From Ruminococcus flavefaciens (GTDB lineage Bacteria > Bacillota > Clostridia > Oscillospirales > Ruminococcaceae), in assembly GCA_004554385.1 (NCBI GenBank), contig SFMO01000167.1:11086-75085 (forward strand): a stretch of DNA of 64,000 nucleotides, written 5' to 3'. The position numbers and the translations under genes are program-made. Position 1 is the stretch's first letter. Every line of letters starts with the position of its first letter. Positions 52,225 through 60,770 of this stretch are shown one piece after another. The notes under the pieces are model-generated. The model ran no database searches and was not told the origin of the DNA. It worked only from the letters and a program-made list of their open reading frames with translations.

Positions 52225-53082
52225 TCAAATTATAATAAAGCTCTCGGGAACAGTCTCGCAGATTAAGGCGAAATAGCCCTTTTCCCTCAGCCTGTCAACG
52301 CATCTTTCAGACTGTTCAGGATCTGTGAAAAGTCCGAACACCGCCGAGCCGCTGCCTGTCATAACAGCTCTTCTGGCGCAATATTTCAGCATATCGCCCT
52401 TGATGTCCTCAACTTCTGCAAGCTGCACTGCCTGCTCAAAGAGATTTCCGAAATACCTGTAGGCTGTATCGGGAGCAGAGATTATCGCCTCGGTCAGCTT
52501 ATGAGTCTCAGGGTGCTGAGGAGCAGCAAGACGGTCTATATTCCCGTATGCCTCCGCAGTAGAAACGCCCTCCCTGCCCTTTGCGATGACCAGTATACGT
52601 CCCGAGTAATCGGCAACAGGAGTTATTTTCTCACCTATCCCTTCAACATAGGCAGTTCCGCCTGTGAGGAAGAAAGGCACATCAGCTCCCAGCTTTTCGG
52701 GAGCGCTGACGTTTTTTCCTGTCATTTTTCCGAGGCAGTACAGCACAGCCGCAGCATCTGTACTTCCGCCGCCCATGCCTGCCTGTGAGGGGATACCCTT
52801 CTTTATATGTATACGGCAGCCGCAGTCCATACCGTTCTCCTCAAAGAACAGCTTTGCAGCCTTATAGGCGATATTCCGTTCATCGCAGGGTATAGTATCA
52901 GAGCCTGCGAACATTTCGGGAACTTCGCAGGTAAGCTCTATGCCGCTTTTTGTCAGCTCGATGTCAACCTCGTCATAAAGTCCCACAGTCTGGAAAACGC
53001 TCTCGAGGGTGTGATAGCCGTTGGGCAGCTTCCCCGTAACGTCCAGAGCCAGATTTATCTTAGCCGCAGTTTTTACCCTCAT
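52225..53082 (-). CDS. ispE: 4-(Cytidine 5'-diphospho)-2-C-methyl-D-erythritol kinase
   Basis: A 285-residue GHMP kinase of the MEP isoprenoid route. AAKINLALDVTGKLPNGYH at the N-terminus and PSQAGMGGGSTDAAAVL near 92-108 (the ATP loop) are typical, with AVMTGSGSAVFGLF near 240-253. It phosphorylates the 2-hydroxyl of CDP-methylerythritol. The start overlaps the upstream aminotransferase gene by 23 bases, so the two are translationally coupled. It is the last gene of a five-gene run. Confidence 0.95.
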   Translation of the reverse strand: MRVKTAAKINLALDVTGKLPNGYHTLESVFQTVGLYDEVDIELTKSGIELTCEVPEMFAGSDTIPCDERNIAYKAAKLFFEENGMDCGCRIHIKKGIPSQAGMGGGSTDAAAVLYCLGKMTGKNVSAPEKLGADVPFFLTGGTAYVEGIGEKITPVADYSGRILVIAKGREGVSTAEAYGNIDRLAAPQHPETHKLTEAIISAPDTAYRYFGNLFEQAVQLAEVEDIKGDMLKYCARRAVMTGSGSAVFGLFTDPEQSERCVDRLREKGYFALICETVPESFIII

Positions 53083-54259
53083 TTTTCTCAGCCTCCAGTT
53101 TCTTCAGGAACTTCTCAATACGGGATATAGCCTCCATGAGATGTTTCAGCGAATAAGCGTAGGAGATACGCATATAGCCCTCGCCGCTGTCGCCGAAAGC
53201 GCTTCCCGGAACAGCAGCCACCTTACCCTCAAAGAGCAGTCTTTCGCAGAATTCCTCGCTTGTGAGACCTGTACTCTTGATACACGGGAACACATAGAAT
53301 GCCCCCTCCGGATTGAAACAGGTCAGACCAAGACGGTTGAACTCCCCTACCAGATAGCGGCGGCGGATATTGTACTCCTCCACCATTTTAGCCACCTCGG
53401 CATCGCAGGAGCTGAGCGCCTCAACAGCAGCATTCTGGCTTATGAACGGGCTGCACATGATGCCGTACTGATGTATCTTGGATATCTGGTTGATTATCGG
53501 CTCGGGAGCAGTAACATAGCCCAATCTCCAGCCTGTCATGGCGTAAGCCTTTGAGAAGCCGTTTACATAGATAGTGCGCTCTCTCATGCCCTCCAGCTCT
53601 ATTATGGAGAAATGCTTTCTGCCGTAGGTCAGCTCGGAGTATATCTCGTCGCTGAGCACCATGATATTGGTATCACGGAGAAACTCCGCAATAGGCTCTA
53701 AGTCCTCACGGGTCATAACAGCTCCCGTAGGATTGTTCGGGAACGGCAGTATGATGAGCTTTGTGCGCTCTGTGACCTTGTCTTTGAAATCATCAAGCGT
53801 CAGCTTGAAGTTGTTCTCGATCTTTGTGGGAACAGACACGGGAACACCGCCTGCAAGCTCCACAAGGGGCGCATAACAGACGAAGCATGGCTCTACCACC
53901 AGTACCTCGTCGCCGTTGTCAAGGAGTCCTCTCAGGGCGAGGTCTATAGCCTCAGAGCCGCCCACGGTCACGATTATCTCCTTGTCGGGATCGTACCTGA
54001 CGCCGTGTTTTTTCTCGATAGTCTGTGAGATAGCACCTCTCAGGGGAGCAAGTCCCTTATTCGGTCCGTAGATGATGTGCTTGCGCTCCAGAACCTGTAT
54101 GGCAGCCTTTCTGATAGCCCACGGAGTATTGAAATCGGGCTCGCCTACGCCCAGAGATATAACATCGTCCATAGTGCCTGCTATGTCGAAGAATTTACGT
54201 ATGCCCGAGGGCTTTATGCCTTTGATCTTGTCCGAAAGGACTTTATCATAATCTATCAC
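53060..54259 (-). CDS. Class I/II PLP aminotransferase
   Basis: A 399-residue enzyme of the aspartate aminotransferase fold I group. Cofactor features are GGSEAIDLALRGL (about 98-110), LPFPNNPTGAVM (about 170-181), SDEIYSELTYG (about 201-211) and the PLP lysine in NGFSKAYAMTGWRLGY (about 235). The start is a GTG with AGGGGA about 11 bases upstream, and only 2 bases separate it from the lrp stop. Pairing with an Lrp-type regulator suggests amino-acid metabolism, probably Asp, Ala or an aromatic amino acid; the donor cannot be chosen. Confidence 0.9.
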   Translation of the reverse strand: MIDYDKVLSDKIKGIKPSGIRKFFDIAGTMDDVISLGVGEPDFNTPWAIRKAAIQVLERKHIIYGPNKGLAPLRGAISQTIEKKHGVRYDPDKEIIVTVGGSEAIDLALRGLLDNGDEVLVVEPCFVCYAPLVELAGGVPVSVPTKIENNFKLTLDDFKDKVTERTKLIILPFPNNPTGAVMTREDLEPIAEFLRDTNIMVLSDEIYSELTYGRKHFSIIELEGMRERTIYVNGFSKAYAMTGWRLGYVTAPEPIINQISKIHQYGIMCSPFISQNAAVEALSSCDAEVAKMVEEYNIRRRYLVGEFNRLGLTCFNPEGAFYVFPCIKSTGLTSEEFCERLLFEGKVAAVPGSAFGDSGEGYMRISYAYSLKHLMEAISRIEKFLKKLEAEKNEGKNCG

Positions 54260-54261
54260 GT

Positions 54262-54738
54262 TCAGCAGAGTCCCCTTTCATCAGGCTCTTCACCGTCAAT
54301 GAATATGCCTTTTTCCTTGTATTTTTTGAGTATGAAGTGTGTTGAAGTTGAAAGTATCCCATCAATTGTAGCAAGTCTTTCCGAAACGAAGAAGGCAACA
54401 TCCTTGAGGTCATTTCCCTTGACCTCAACAGCGAGGTCATAAGCGCCCGATGACATGAGGCTTACGCTCTCCACCTCATCGTACATCATAATGGTCTTTG
54501 CAATATCGTCGAAGCCGCAGTCGCGCTGTGGAGTTACTTTAAGCTCGATAGTTGCGTAAACTGTGGACTTGTCGTAGAGGTCGTCGTCAACGATAACGCT
54601 GTAGCCCTTGATAACGCCGTTCTGTTCAAGTCTGTCTATCTCTGCGGCTGCCTCCTCCGCTGAGATACCGAGCATTTCGCCGAGAGCAGTATCTGAGATA
54701 CGAGCGTTCTGCTGTAATATTTTTATAATGTCTTTCAT
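54262..54738 (-). CDS. Lrp/AsnC family regulator
   Basis: A 158-residue protein. A helix-turn-helix (ILQQNARISDTALGEMLGIS) and a linker EIDRLEQNGVIKGYSVIVD are followed by an Lrp ligand-binding RAM domain (about 65-140). Lrp proteins sense amino acids. The ATG at 54738 follows AAAGGAA by 8 bases and is preferred over earlier ATG codons at 54756-54759. It lies directly before the aminotransferase and probably controls it. Confidence 0.92.
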   Translation of the reverse strand: MKDIIKILQQNARISDTALGEMLGISAEEAAAEIDRLEQNGVIKGYSVIVDDDLYDKSTVYATIELKVTPQRDCGFDDIAKTIMMYDEVESVSLMSSGAYDLAVEVKGNDLKDVAFFVSERLATIDGILSTSTHFILKKYKEKGIFIDGEEPDERGLC

Positions 54739-54762
54739 AATATCAGTTCCTTTCATCACATA

Positions 54763-55752
54763 TCAATAATCTACATATTCACCCTGTTTATAGCCGAAAT
54801 ATTCAAGGACCTCGTCCCATGTTCTGCCTGCAAAGCTGTTATATCCGTACCCCATATCGGAATCCCCCACGTACTTCTTGTCGCGGGCGGTGTCCCAGCA
54901 AAGCACTCTGCCGACATCTCTGCCGTACATCTCAAGGATAAACTCTATATCGCCGTGCTGAGGGACTTCCCAGTCAAAATCAGCAGTAAAGGGCGTATCC
55001 TTGCTCCATTTACCGTAGAGGTAAAGGGGCATATCGGATATACCGCGGTTATACTCCCAGCCGATAGTACTTGCAAGCATGCAGGACTCCATAACATCGG
55101 GGTCGTCAAGGTCAAGAGCTGTTCCCTGTGCGCTGACAGTTTCGGTACTTGGTTCAATCTTTTCCAGCCTTACCTCTGAGTACTTCCCCTGCTCATAGCC
55201 GAACTCCTTCAGCACATCAGCCCAGTTCATCTCCCTCAGCTCGTCTGCACGGCTGTTATTGCCGAAAACTCCAACGTAATCGTCCTTTTTGGTGTTACTG
55301 CTGCATATTATCCAAACGGGAAAACCGTCCTCTCCCAAAGACATGATGTACTCCAGATCCTTCCCGGGATCGAAATACGTATCGCGGACAGCCTTGTTCA
55401 GCTCGTCCTCACTGTCTGTATGGGAGTATACAGCATTGTCAGCGACTTTCTGTTCCCTGTCTGTAAGAACGGTGCATATCGCCTTATAGAGCGTGGAGGC
55501 ATTGGCATTTGCCGAGGACTTCTTGCTTTTCTTCACATAGCCCAGCATGCCAAAGGACAGGTCAATGCCCTTGCCGTCTTTTTTATTCTCCGCGGAGGTG
55601 GTTTTTTCGGAAGTTTCCGCCGCAGTAGTCTCCGCTGCTGTCTCTCTCTCGGAGGAGCTTGTCTCCGTTTTCTGTTCAGTCCTTCCGCAGCTGAACGGAG
55701 CAGCCGCAGTAATGAGCGCAAGGCTCAGCAATAATGCTCTTTTAGCTTTCAT
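54763..55752 (-). CDS. Secreted or lipid-anchored protein with a duplicated domain
   Basis: A 329-residue protein. The signal ends near APFSCGR, a weak lipobox, followed by an acidic Glu/Thr/Ser linker. Two related units of about 100 residues follow: WADVLKEFGYEQGKYSEV (near 190) and WDEVLEYFGYKQGEYVDY (C-terminal end), each preceded by an acidic stretch with DYVGVFG or KYVGDSD. The duplication suggests a binding or sensor domain of unknown type. It sits between the PHP phosphatase and lrp genes, 13 and 24 bases away, so it is probably in the same transcript. Confidence 0.75.
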   Translation of the reverse strand: MKAKRALLLSLALITAAAPFSCGRTEQKTETSSSERETAAETTAAETSEKTTSAENKKDGKGIDLSFGMLGYVKKSKKSSANANASTLYKAICTVLTDREQKVADNAVYSHTDSEDELNKAVRDTYFDPGKDLEYIMSLGEDGFPVWIICSSNTKKDDYVGVFGNNSRADELREMNWADVLKEFGYEQGKYSEVRLEKIEPSTETVSAQGTALDLDDPDVMESCMLASTIGWEYNRGISDMPLYLYGKWSKDTPFTADFDWEVPQHGDIEFILEMYGRDVGRVLCWDTARDKKYVGDSDMGYGYNSFAGRTWDEVLEYFGYKQGEYVDY

Positions 55753-55765
55753 ATCCGTCCTCCCG

Positions 55766-56620
55766 TCAGGTTATGTCTGTGAAGCAGGGCTTTCTCTTTC
55801 TGAAGAAAGCGCCTCGTGTAAAGCCTGCGGCGGCTGCGAGAGCCATACCGTCGGCGATATTTGCACCTATATCCTCAACTGTATGTGAATCAGAGCCGAA
55901 GCTTATTATCTCGCCGCCCAGATCACGGAACATTTTAACGTATTTAAGGCTCGGGAAGCAGTCCCCGAAGCCCTGTCTCAGTCCCGAAGTATTTATCTCG
56001 ATGCCCTTGCCGTTGTGGGCGAGACTGCGGAAGGTCTCAGCTATAATGTCGTCGAACCTGCTTATATCGGCGTCTATGCCGTGTCTCTGCTTCATGTAGC
56101 GCAGGCAGTATGTGAGATGTCCCACAACGTCGAAGAGGTCAGTGCGGCTCATTTCGTAAACCTCTCTGAAGTAGCGCTCCAGAAGGTCATATATCTCATT
56201 CATTGACAACTTGTCATAGTCGATGAAGTAGAAGTCCTGCTCCCCTGCCACCTGATGAACAGAGCCTATGATGAAGTCCACTCTGCTGTCGGAGTTGACC
56301 GTCTTTGCCGCCTCAGTATCATGCAGTATCTGTCCCAACTCCACTCCGCAGATAAGGTTCATTTTTCCTGCATATTTCTCCTTCAGAGCAGTTACCGCCG
56401 AAACGGAGTTCTCGAAGTCCTTTGCGTAATCGAAGCTCTCACAGAGATACCATGTCTCCTCGGGGTAGTGCGCCTTTTCGTGCCAGCCGTTGCACTCGCA
56501 GTGGTCTGTAATGGCATATGCGGCAAGTCCCAGTTCTGCGGCTCGCCTTGCGCAGAGTTCGATGTCAGCCTCGGAATCCACGGAAAACTGCGTATGAGTA
56601 TGGCAGTCCATAAGTATCAT
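55766..56620 (-). CDS. PHP-domain histidinol-phosphatase (HisJ-like)
   Basis: A 284-residue PHP-family phosphatase. The metal-binding N-terminus reads DCHTHTQFSVDSEADIE, followed by AITDHCECNGW (about 37-47), GVELGQ, GSVHQV and a C-terminal SFGSDSHTVEDIG. These spaced His/Asp residues fit the HisJ type, which removes phosphate from histidinol phosphate. No other his gene is nearby, so another phosphoester is possible. A start at the ATG at 56611 is also possible. It heads a five-gene run with the promoter at 56650-56678. Confidence 0.85.
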   Translation of the reverse strand: MILMDCHTHTQFSVDSEADIELCARRAAELGLAAYAITDHCECNGWHEKAHYPEETWYLCESFDYAKDFENSVSAVTALKEKYAGKMNLICGVELGQILHDTEAAKTVNSDSRVDFIIGSVHQVAGEQDFYFIDYDKLSMNEIYDLLERYFREVYEMSRTDLFDVVGHLTYCLRYMKQRHGIDADISRFDDIIAETFRSLAHNGKGIEINTSGLRQGFGDCFPSLKYVKMFRDLGGEIISFGSDSHTVEDIGANIADGMALAAAAGFTRGAFFRKRKPCFTDIT

Positions 56621-56649
56621 AGTCTCAGCCCCTTTTGTTATATTCTATT

Positions 56650-56678
56650 ATTATAACATATTAGTCTGAAAATAGCAA
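56650..56678 (-). promoter_or_regulatory. Promoter of the PHP-to-ispE run
   Basis: On the reverse strand -35 TTGCTA (56678-56673), 17 bases, -10 TATAAT (56655-56650). It belongs to the repeated cassette also seen at 15925-16143. Confidence 0.7.
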
Positions 56679-56979
56679 CAATCGCGATAAAAAATTTCCG
56701 TCACTGTTTTGTGCAGCGAGAAAAAGCCTGCGGAGGCACTCCGCCAATTATGTATTATGGATTACATCTGTGAAGTTGGAACAACAATTCCTCCTTCTCA
56801 CTTGGTCAATGCACAATACGCTTTAGCAATTTAAACTACAAATGAGAAGGAGAAAGGATACTTTGTATGGTGCAACTTACTACTTACTTACAGGTTATCG
56901 GGGTCCAGCCACAATTATGCATTATGCATTATGAATTATGCATTATAAAATATCTGCGTCACTTTTTTCGCCGCGGCTG

Positions 56980-57008
56980 TTGCTTTTTAAAAGCATCTAT
57001 GTTATAAT
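56980..57008 (+). promoter_or_regulatory. Promoter of the ACT/UPF0210 operon
   Basis: -35 TTGCTT (56980-56985), 17 bases, -10 TATAAT (57003-57008), about 55 bases before the ATG at 57063. The 30 bases upstream match the cassette before the ABC-F gene. Confidence 0.7.
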
Positions 57009-57062
57009 AATATCAATCGTTCGGCAAAGACCGGATAACAACAAAACGGAGGTTTTTTGACT

Positions 57063-57332
57063 ATGAGAGCAGTTGTAACTGTAATTGGTAAGGACACTGT
57101 TGGTATCCTGCACAAGGTAAGCGGTATCTGCGCAGAATACAACGTAAACGTAATAGAGGTAACACAGAGCGTTCTTCAGGATATGTTCGCTATGATAATG
57201 CTGGTGGACATCTCCTCCATAAAGGGCGATTTCTCGGAGCTTGTTGACAGAATGACAGCCCTCGGCACTGAGCTTGGACTCTCTATCCACACAATGCACG
57301 AGGATATATTCAATTCAATGCACAGTGTCTGA
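57063..57332 (+). CDS. ACT domain protein (UPF0237)
   Basis: An 89-residue ACT protein with MRAVVTVIGKDTVGILHKVS at the N-terminus and a VNVIEVTQSVLQDMFAMIM segment, as in UPF0237. An ATG at 57063 with GGAGG 10 bases upstream is preferred over a TTG at 57057. The next gene, UPF0210, starts 18 bases later; the pair is often adjacent in Firmicutes. Ligand-sensing is the usual ACT role. Confidence 0.92.
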   Translation: MRAVVTVIGKDTVGILHKVSGICAEYNVNVIEVTQSVLQDMFAMIMLVDISSIKGDFSELVDRMTALGTELGLSIHTMHEDIFNSMHSV

Positions 57333-57350
57333 TGAAAGGAAGTCCGCTAA

Positions 57351-58709
57351 ATGCTTAACGTATATAATATACTCGAAACTATCCGCATGATACAGGACGA
57401 GTGCCTTGATATCCGTACTATCACTATGGGTATCTCTCTCCTTGACTGTATCGACACGGATATAGACAAGGCCTGCGAGAAGGTCTACAACAAAATAGTG
57501 ACCAAGGCAGGAAACCTCGTTCCCGTAGGTCAGCAGATAGAGAAGGAGTACGGTATACCTATTGTAAACAAGCGTATCTCCGTAACTCCGATAGCTATGC
57601 TTGCAGCTGCCTGCCCTGACGGTGATCCCGTAAAGTTCGCAAAGGCACTCCAGAAAGCTGCCGACACCTGCGGAGTAAACTTCATAGGCGGCTATTCGGC
57701 ACTGGTACACAAGGGCTTCAGCGCAGGAGATATGGCGCTCATCAAGTCTATCCCCGAGGCTCTTGACGTTACACAGAATATCTGCTCATCAGTAAACATC
57801 GGCTCAACAAAGTCGGGTATCAATATGGACGCTGTAAAGCTCATGGGACAGATAGTCAAGGAAGCTGCAATAAAGACCGCAGACCGTGACTGCATAGGAC
57901 CTGCAAAGCTGGTTGTATTCTGCAATGCCGTTGAGGATAACCCATTTATGGCAGGTGCATTCCACGGCGTAGGCGAGCCTGACTGCGAGATACACGTAGG
58001 CGTATCGGGTCCGGGAGTTGTACGTGCAGCTCTTACAAAGTACCCTGACGCTTCCATAAACGAAATTGCGGACATCATCAAGAAGACCGCATTCAAGATA
58101 ACCCGTATGGGACAGCTCGTCGGCGCAAGAGCTTCTGAGCTTCTCGGAGTACCCTTCGGTATCGTTGACCTTTCACTTGCTCCCACACCTGCTGTCGGCG
58201 ACAGTGTTGCTCATATCCTTGAGGAAATGGGACTTGAGATGTGCGGTACACACGGCACTACAGCCTGTCTGGCAATGCTCAATGACGCTGTCAAGAAGGG
58301 CGGCGTAATGGCTTCATCAACAGTCGGCGGACTTTCGGGCGCATTTATCCCTGTTTCCGAGGACGCAGGCATGATAGACGCAGCAGTTGCAGGTGTTCTC
58401 AGCCTTGAAAAGCTTGAAGCAATGACTGCTGTATGCTCTGTAGGACTTGATATGATAGTTGTTCCGGGAGAAATAGCTCCAGAGACCATTTCCGCTATCA
58501 TTGCAGACGAAGCTGCTATCGGCATGGTAAACTCCAAGACTACCGCTGTACGTCTTATCCCTGCTATCGGCAAGAAGGAAGGCGACACTCTCGAATTCGG
58601 CGGACTCCTCGGAAGCGGTCCTGTTATGCCTATCAGGGAGAAGTCTCCCGCCAAGTTCATCAACCGAGGCGGACGTATCCCTGCACCTATGCAGAGCCTG
58701 AAGAACTGA
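57351..58709 (+). CDS. UPF0210 (DUF711) family protein
   Basis: A 452-residue protein. LETIRMIQDECLDIRTITMG near the N-terminus, the Ser/Gly-rich GVSGPGVVRAAL near 223, and the C-terminal LLGSGPVMP are typical of DUF711/UPF0210. The family has a glycyl-radical-like fold without the radical domain, and its reaction is unknown. It is conserved with the ACT protein upstream. Read from the same promoter at 56980-57008. Confidence 0.93.
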   Translation: MLNVYNILETIRMIQDECLDIRTITMGISLLDCIDTDIDKACEKVYNKIVTKAGNLVPVGQQIEKEYGIPIVNKRISVTPIAMLAAACPDGDPVKFAKALQKAADTCGVNFIGGYSALVHKGFSAGDMALIKSIPEALDVTQNICSSVNIGSTKSGINMDAVKLMGQIVKEAAIKTADRDCIGPAKLVVFCNAVEDNPFMAGAFHGVGEPDCEIHVGVSGPGVVRAALTKYPDASINEIADIIKKTAFKITRMGQLVGARASELLGVPFGIVDLSLAPTPAVGDSVAHILEEMGLEMCGTHGTTACLAMLNDAVKKGGVMASSTVGGLSGAFIPVSEDAGMIDAAVAGVLSLEKLEAMTAVCSVGLDMIVVPGEIAPETISAIIADEAAIGMVNSKTTAVRLIPAIGKKEGDTLEFGGLLGSGPVMPIREKSPAKFINRGGRIPAPMQSLKN

Positions 58710-58744
58710 GCAGCGAGACGGAATGACACATTAATTAAGACTGT

Positions 58745-58770
58745 AGGGGCGGATATATTCCGCCCTTTTC
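58745..58770 (+). terminator. Terminator after UPF0210
   Basis: GGGCGGA and TCCGCCC around TATAT, followed by TTTT. Confidence 0.65.
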
Positions 58771-58914
58771 AATTCATAATGCATAATTCATAATTGTTGT
58801 GTCCGCTTCTGCGGACGGATTTAAATAATATTTCAATTTGCGGCGGAATGCCGCTCATTCATTCTCAATTTTTAACGTCCTCAATTCTAAACGCATAAAA
58901 ACAGGAGTGTTACT

Positions 58915-59871
58915 ATGGAAGTACACAAAATCCCCACCCTTTTCGGACTCCCCGAAGCCGAGAAGCTTACCGAACTGAACAAGGGTCACATAAACCGGAC
59001 CTTTCTCTCATTATGCGGCGGTGAGAGATACATTCTCCAGTCCCTGAACAGCTCTGTTTTTCGCGCTCCAGAAGCCGTCATGGACAACATCAGACGCATT
59101 GAAGCTGCTTTTTCGGCTGAAACTGATATTGCCGTCCCGCATTTTATCGCCTGCGGCGATAAAAACTATGCGGTCGCCGACGGTGAATTATGGCGTATCT
59201 ATAACTATATCGCGGCGACCGCAGACGCCGCGGCTGATGCCGCGGCAGCGGGACGGCACTTCGGAGCATTTATGCGGATAACGGAAGGAACTGTGCTGAA
59301 TAAAACGCCTGCCATAGAGAGATTTCACGATTACGACAGGTATTTTGCGGAGCTTTCTGCACTGAACAGAACAGACATCAGCCTCCTTAGAATATTCGAC
59401 AGTCTACGTGACAAGCTGGAAGCAGTGTTCGGCGGCTCACTGAAAAAGCGTGTCATTCACGGCGACGCAAAGCCCGATAACGTCATAGCAGGCTCACCTG
59501 CCTGTATCATCGACCTCGACACTGTTATGTACAGCTATGCTGCCATAGACTACGGCGACCTTGTGCGCTCGGTGTGCAGGGACACAGAAAGCGGTCTGAG
59601 CGCTCTGGACAGCCTGACAAGGGGCTTTTCACAGGGACTTTGCGGCATACTTGACGGTGATGAGATAAACTCCCTGTACTTCGGCATCTTATGGCTCACG
59701 TCGGAGCTTGCCATGAGGTACCTTGCGGATTCACAGAGAGAGGAAAAATACTTCCGCGGCAAGACCTCCGCAGAATGTCTTGCACGTTCCTGTCAGCTTA
59801 TGGCGCAGCTGAATGCCTTCACCGCACAGAGCGGCAGGATAAACGAGATAATACACAAGCACCTTGACTAA
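58915..59871 (+). CDS. APH-fold kinase, N-acetylhexosamine kinase-like
   Basis: A 318-residue protein with the aminoglycoside-phosphotransferase fold. TELNKGHINRTFLS and ERYILQSLNSSVF near the N-terminus, the catalytic HGDAKPDNVI near 182-191 and the metal Asp in CIIDLDTVMYSY near 200 are as in NahK-type sugar kinases. It may phosphorylate N-acetylhexosamines or another sugar. There is no membrane segment. The stop codon is part of a hairpin (59870-59890) that may act as terminator. Confidence 0.8.
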   Translation: MEVHKIPTLFGLPEAEKLTELNKGHINRTFLSLCGGERYILQSLNSSVFRAPEAVMDNIRRIEAAFSAETDIAVPHFIACGDKNYAVADGELWRIYNYIAATADAAADAAAAGRHFGAFMRITEGTVLNKTPAIERFHDYDRYFAELSALNRTDISLLRIFDSLRDKLEAVFGGSLKKRVIHGDAKPDNVIAGSPACIIDLDTVMYSYAAIDYGDLVRSVCRDTESGLSALDSLTRGFSQGLCGILDGDEINSLYFGILWLTSELAMRYLADSQREEKYFRGKTSAECLARSCQLMAQLNAFTAQSGRINEIIHKHLD

Positions 59872-59900
59872 GCGGAGCATTGCTCCGCTTATTTAAGTAA

Positions 59901-59929
59901 TTGACGAAATCAGCGTTCTGTGGTATAAT
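59901..59929 (+). promoter_or_regulatory. Promoter of the 59972 to 61568 operon
   Basis: -35 TTGACG (59901-59906), 17 bases, -10 TATAAT (59924-59929), about 40 bases before the ATG at 59972. Confidence 0.75.
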
Positions 59930-59971
59930 ATATATGTAAAATGCTTACAAAACGGAAGGGTGGGACGTTTT

Positions 59972-60403
59972 ATGGAGTTCATACTTGTCATCGCGATAAT
60001 AGTTGTCCTATGCCTTATTATCGGGGTAAAGGCAATATATCTCATTGCGGCGGCAGCTGCCCTTGCGGGACTTATCTACGCTGCCTCACTTCTTCTGCTG
60101 GACTTCTTTTTTGTGCGCCTGCTCTTCTCAAAAAAGCACAAAGCTGTGTTTTCACGCATTGACAAAAGTCCCAGAAGCAGCTTCAAAGTGGCATATTACA
60201 CCATTGACGAAACGGAATACCCCAATGTTTTTCCCGAAGAGGGCTTCTTTCGCAGCAAGTTCTACAGAAGCGACAGAAAATCTACAGTATATCTTACCAA
60301 AAACAAGAAATACGTTTACGATAAATTTTCATGCGCCACCTGCACTATCGGCTTTCTGTTTACGATAGCGACTGCGGCGGCAGTAATAATAATTCTGAGA
60401 TAA
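59972..60403 (+). CDS. Small membrane protein of unknown function
   Basis: A 143-residue protein. An ATG at 59972 follows GGGTGG; a GTG at 59960 would overlap the site. Two adjacent N-terminal membrane helices (about 2-20 and 25-48) are followed by a polar domain of about 70 residues and one C-terminal helix (about 122-142). A C-A-T-C motif precedes the last helix (FSCATCTIG). I recognise no family. It is the first gene of a run with a CadC-like regulator, only 10 bases from it. Confidence 0.65.
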   Translation: MEFILVIAIIVVLCLIIGVKAIYLIAAAAALAGLIYAASLLLLDFFFVRLLFSKKHKAVFSRIDKSPRSSFKVAYYTIDETEYPNVFPEEGFFRSKFYRSDRKSTVYLTKNKKYVYDKFSCATCTIGFLFTIATAAAVIIILR

Positions 60404-60413
60404 GGAGACAAAA

Positions 60414-60764
60414 ATGGACGAACACGTATGCGGCACTCACGGAGTGCATAAGGATATAGTCGAAAAAGTAGCAAAGGTCATGCCTGACGAAAAGCTTTTA
60501 TATGACGCCGCAGAGCTCCTCAAGGTATTCGGCGATGCCACAAGGGTCAGGATAATATTCGTGCTCTGTCAGAGCGAGATGTGCGTCTGTGATATTGCAA
60601 GGCTTCTGGGTATGACTCAATCCGCCATATCACACCAGCTGAGAGTGCTGAAGCAGGCTCGCCTCGTAAGTTCCCGCCGCGACGGAAAGACCATATTCTA
60701 CTCCCTCTGCGATGACCACGTAAAGACCATTTTTTATCACGCGATGGAACACGTAATGGAGTGA
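60414..60764 (+). CDS. ArsR/SmtB-family metal-type regulator (CadC-like)
   Basis: A 116-residue winged-helix repressor. The DNA-recognition helix SAISHQLRVLKQARLVSSRR is clear, and the helix-3 metal site MCVCDIARLL corresponds to the ELCVCDLA-type motif of ArsR/CadC sensors. A N-terminal MDEHVCGTHGVH could add further ligands. A metal-transport partner is not seen in the neighbouring genes. GGAG lies 8 bases before the ATG. The next gene starts 6 bases after its stop. Confidence 0.9.
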   Translation: MDEHVCGTHGVHKDIVEKVAKVMPDEKLLYDAAELLKVFGDATRVRIIFVLCQSEMCVCDIARLLGMTQSAISHQLRVLKQARLVSSRRDGKTIFYSLCDDHVKTIFYHAMEHVME

Positions 60765-60770
60765 CAGACT

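Larger units (their letters stand above)
56621..57062. other. Divergent intergenic region with repeated promoter cassettes
   Basis: It carries the reverse promoter at 56678-56650 and the forward promoter at 56980-57008. Between them is an inverted repeat CTCCTTCTCA (56791-56800)/TGAGAAGGAG (56843-56852) and an AT-rich string of short ATGCATTATG-like repeats (about 56910-56945). No gene was recognised. Confidence 0.55.

Noticed and set aside
56910..56945. Short ATGCATTATG-like repeats
   Set aside because: These simple AT-rich repeats are common intergenic filler. No array structure or element boundary could be shown.
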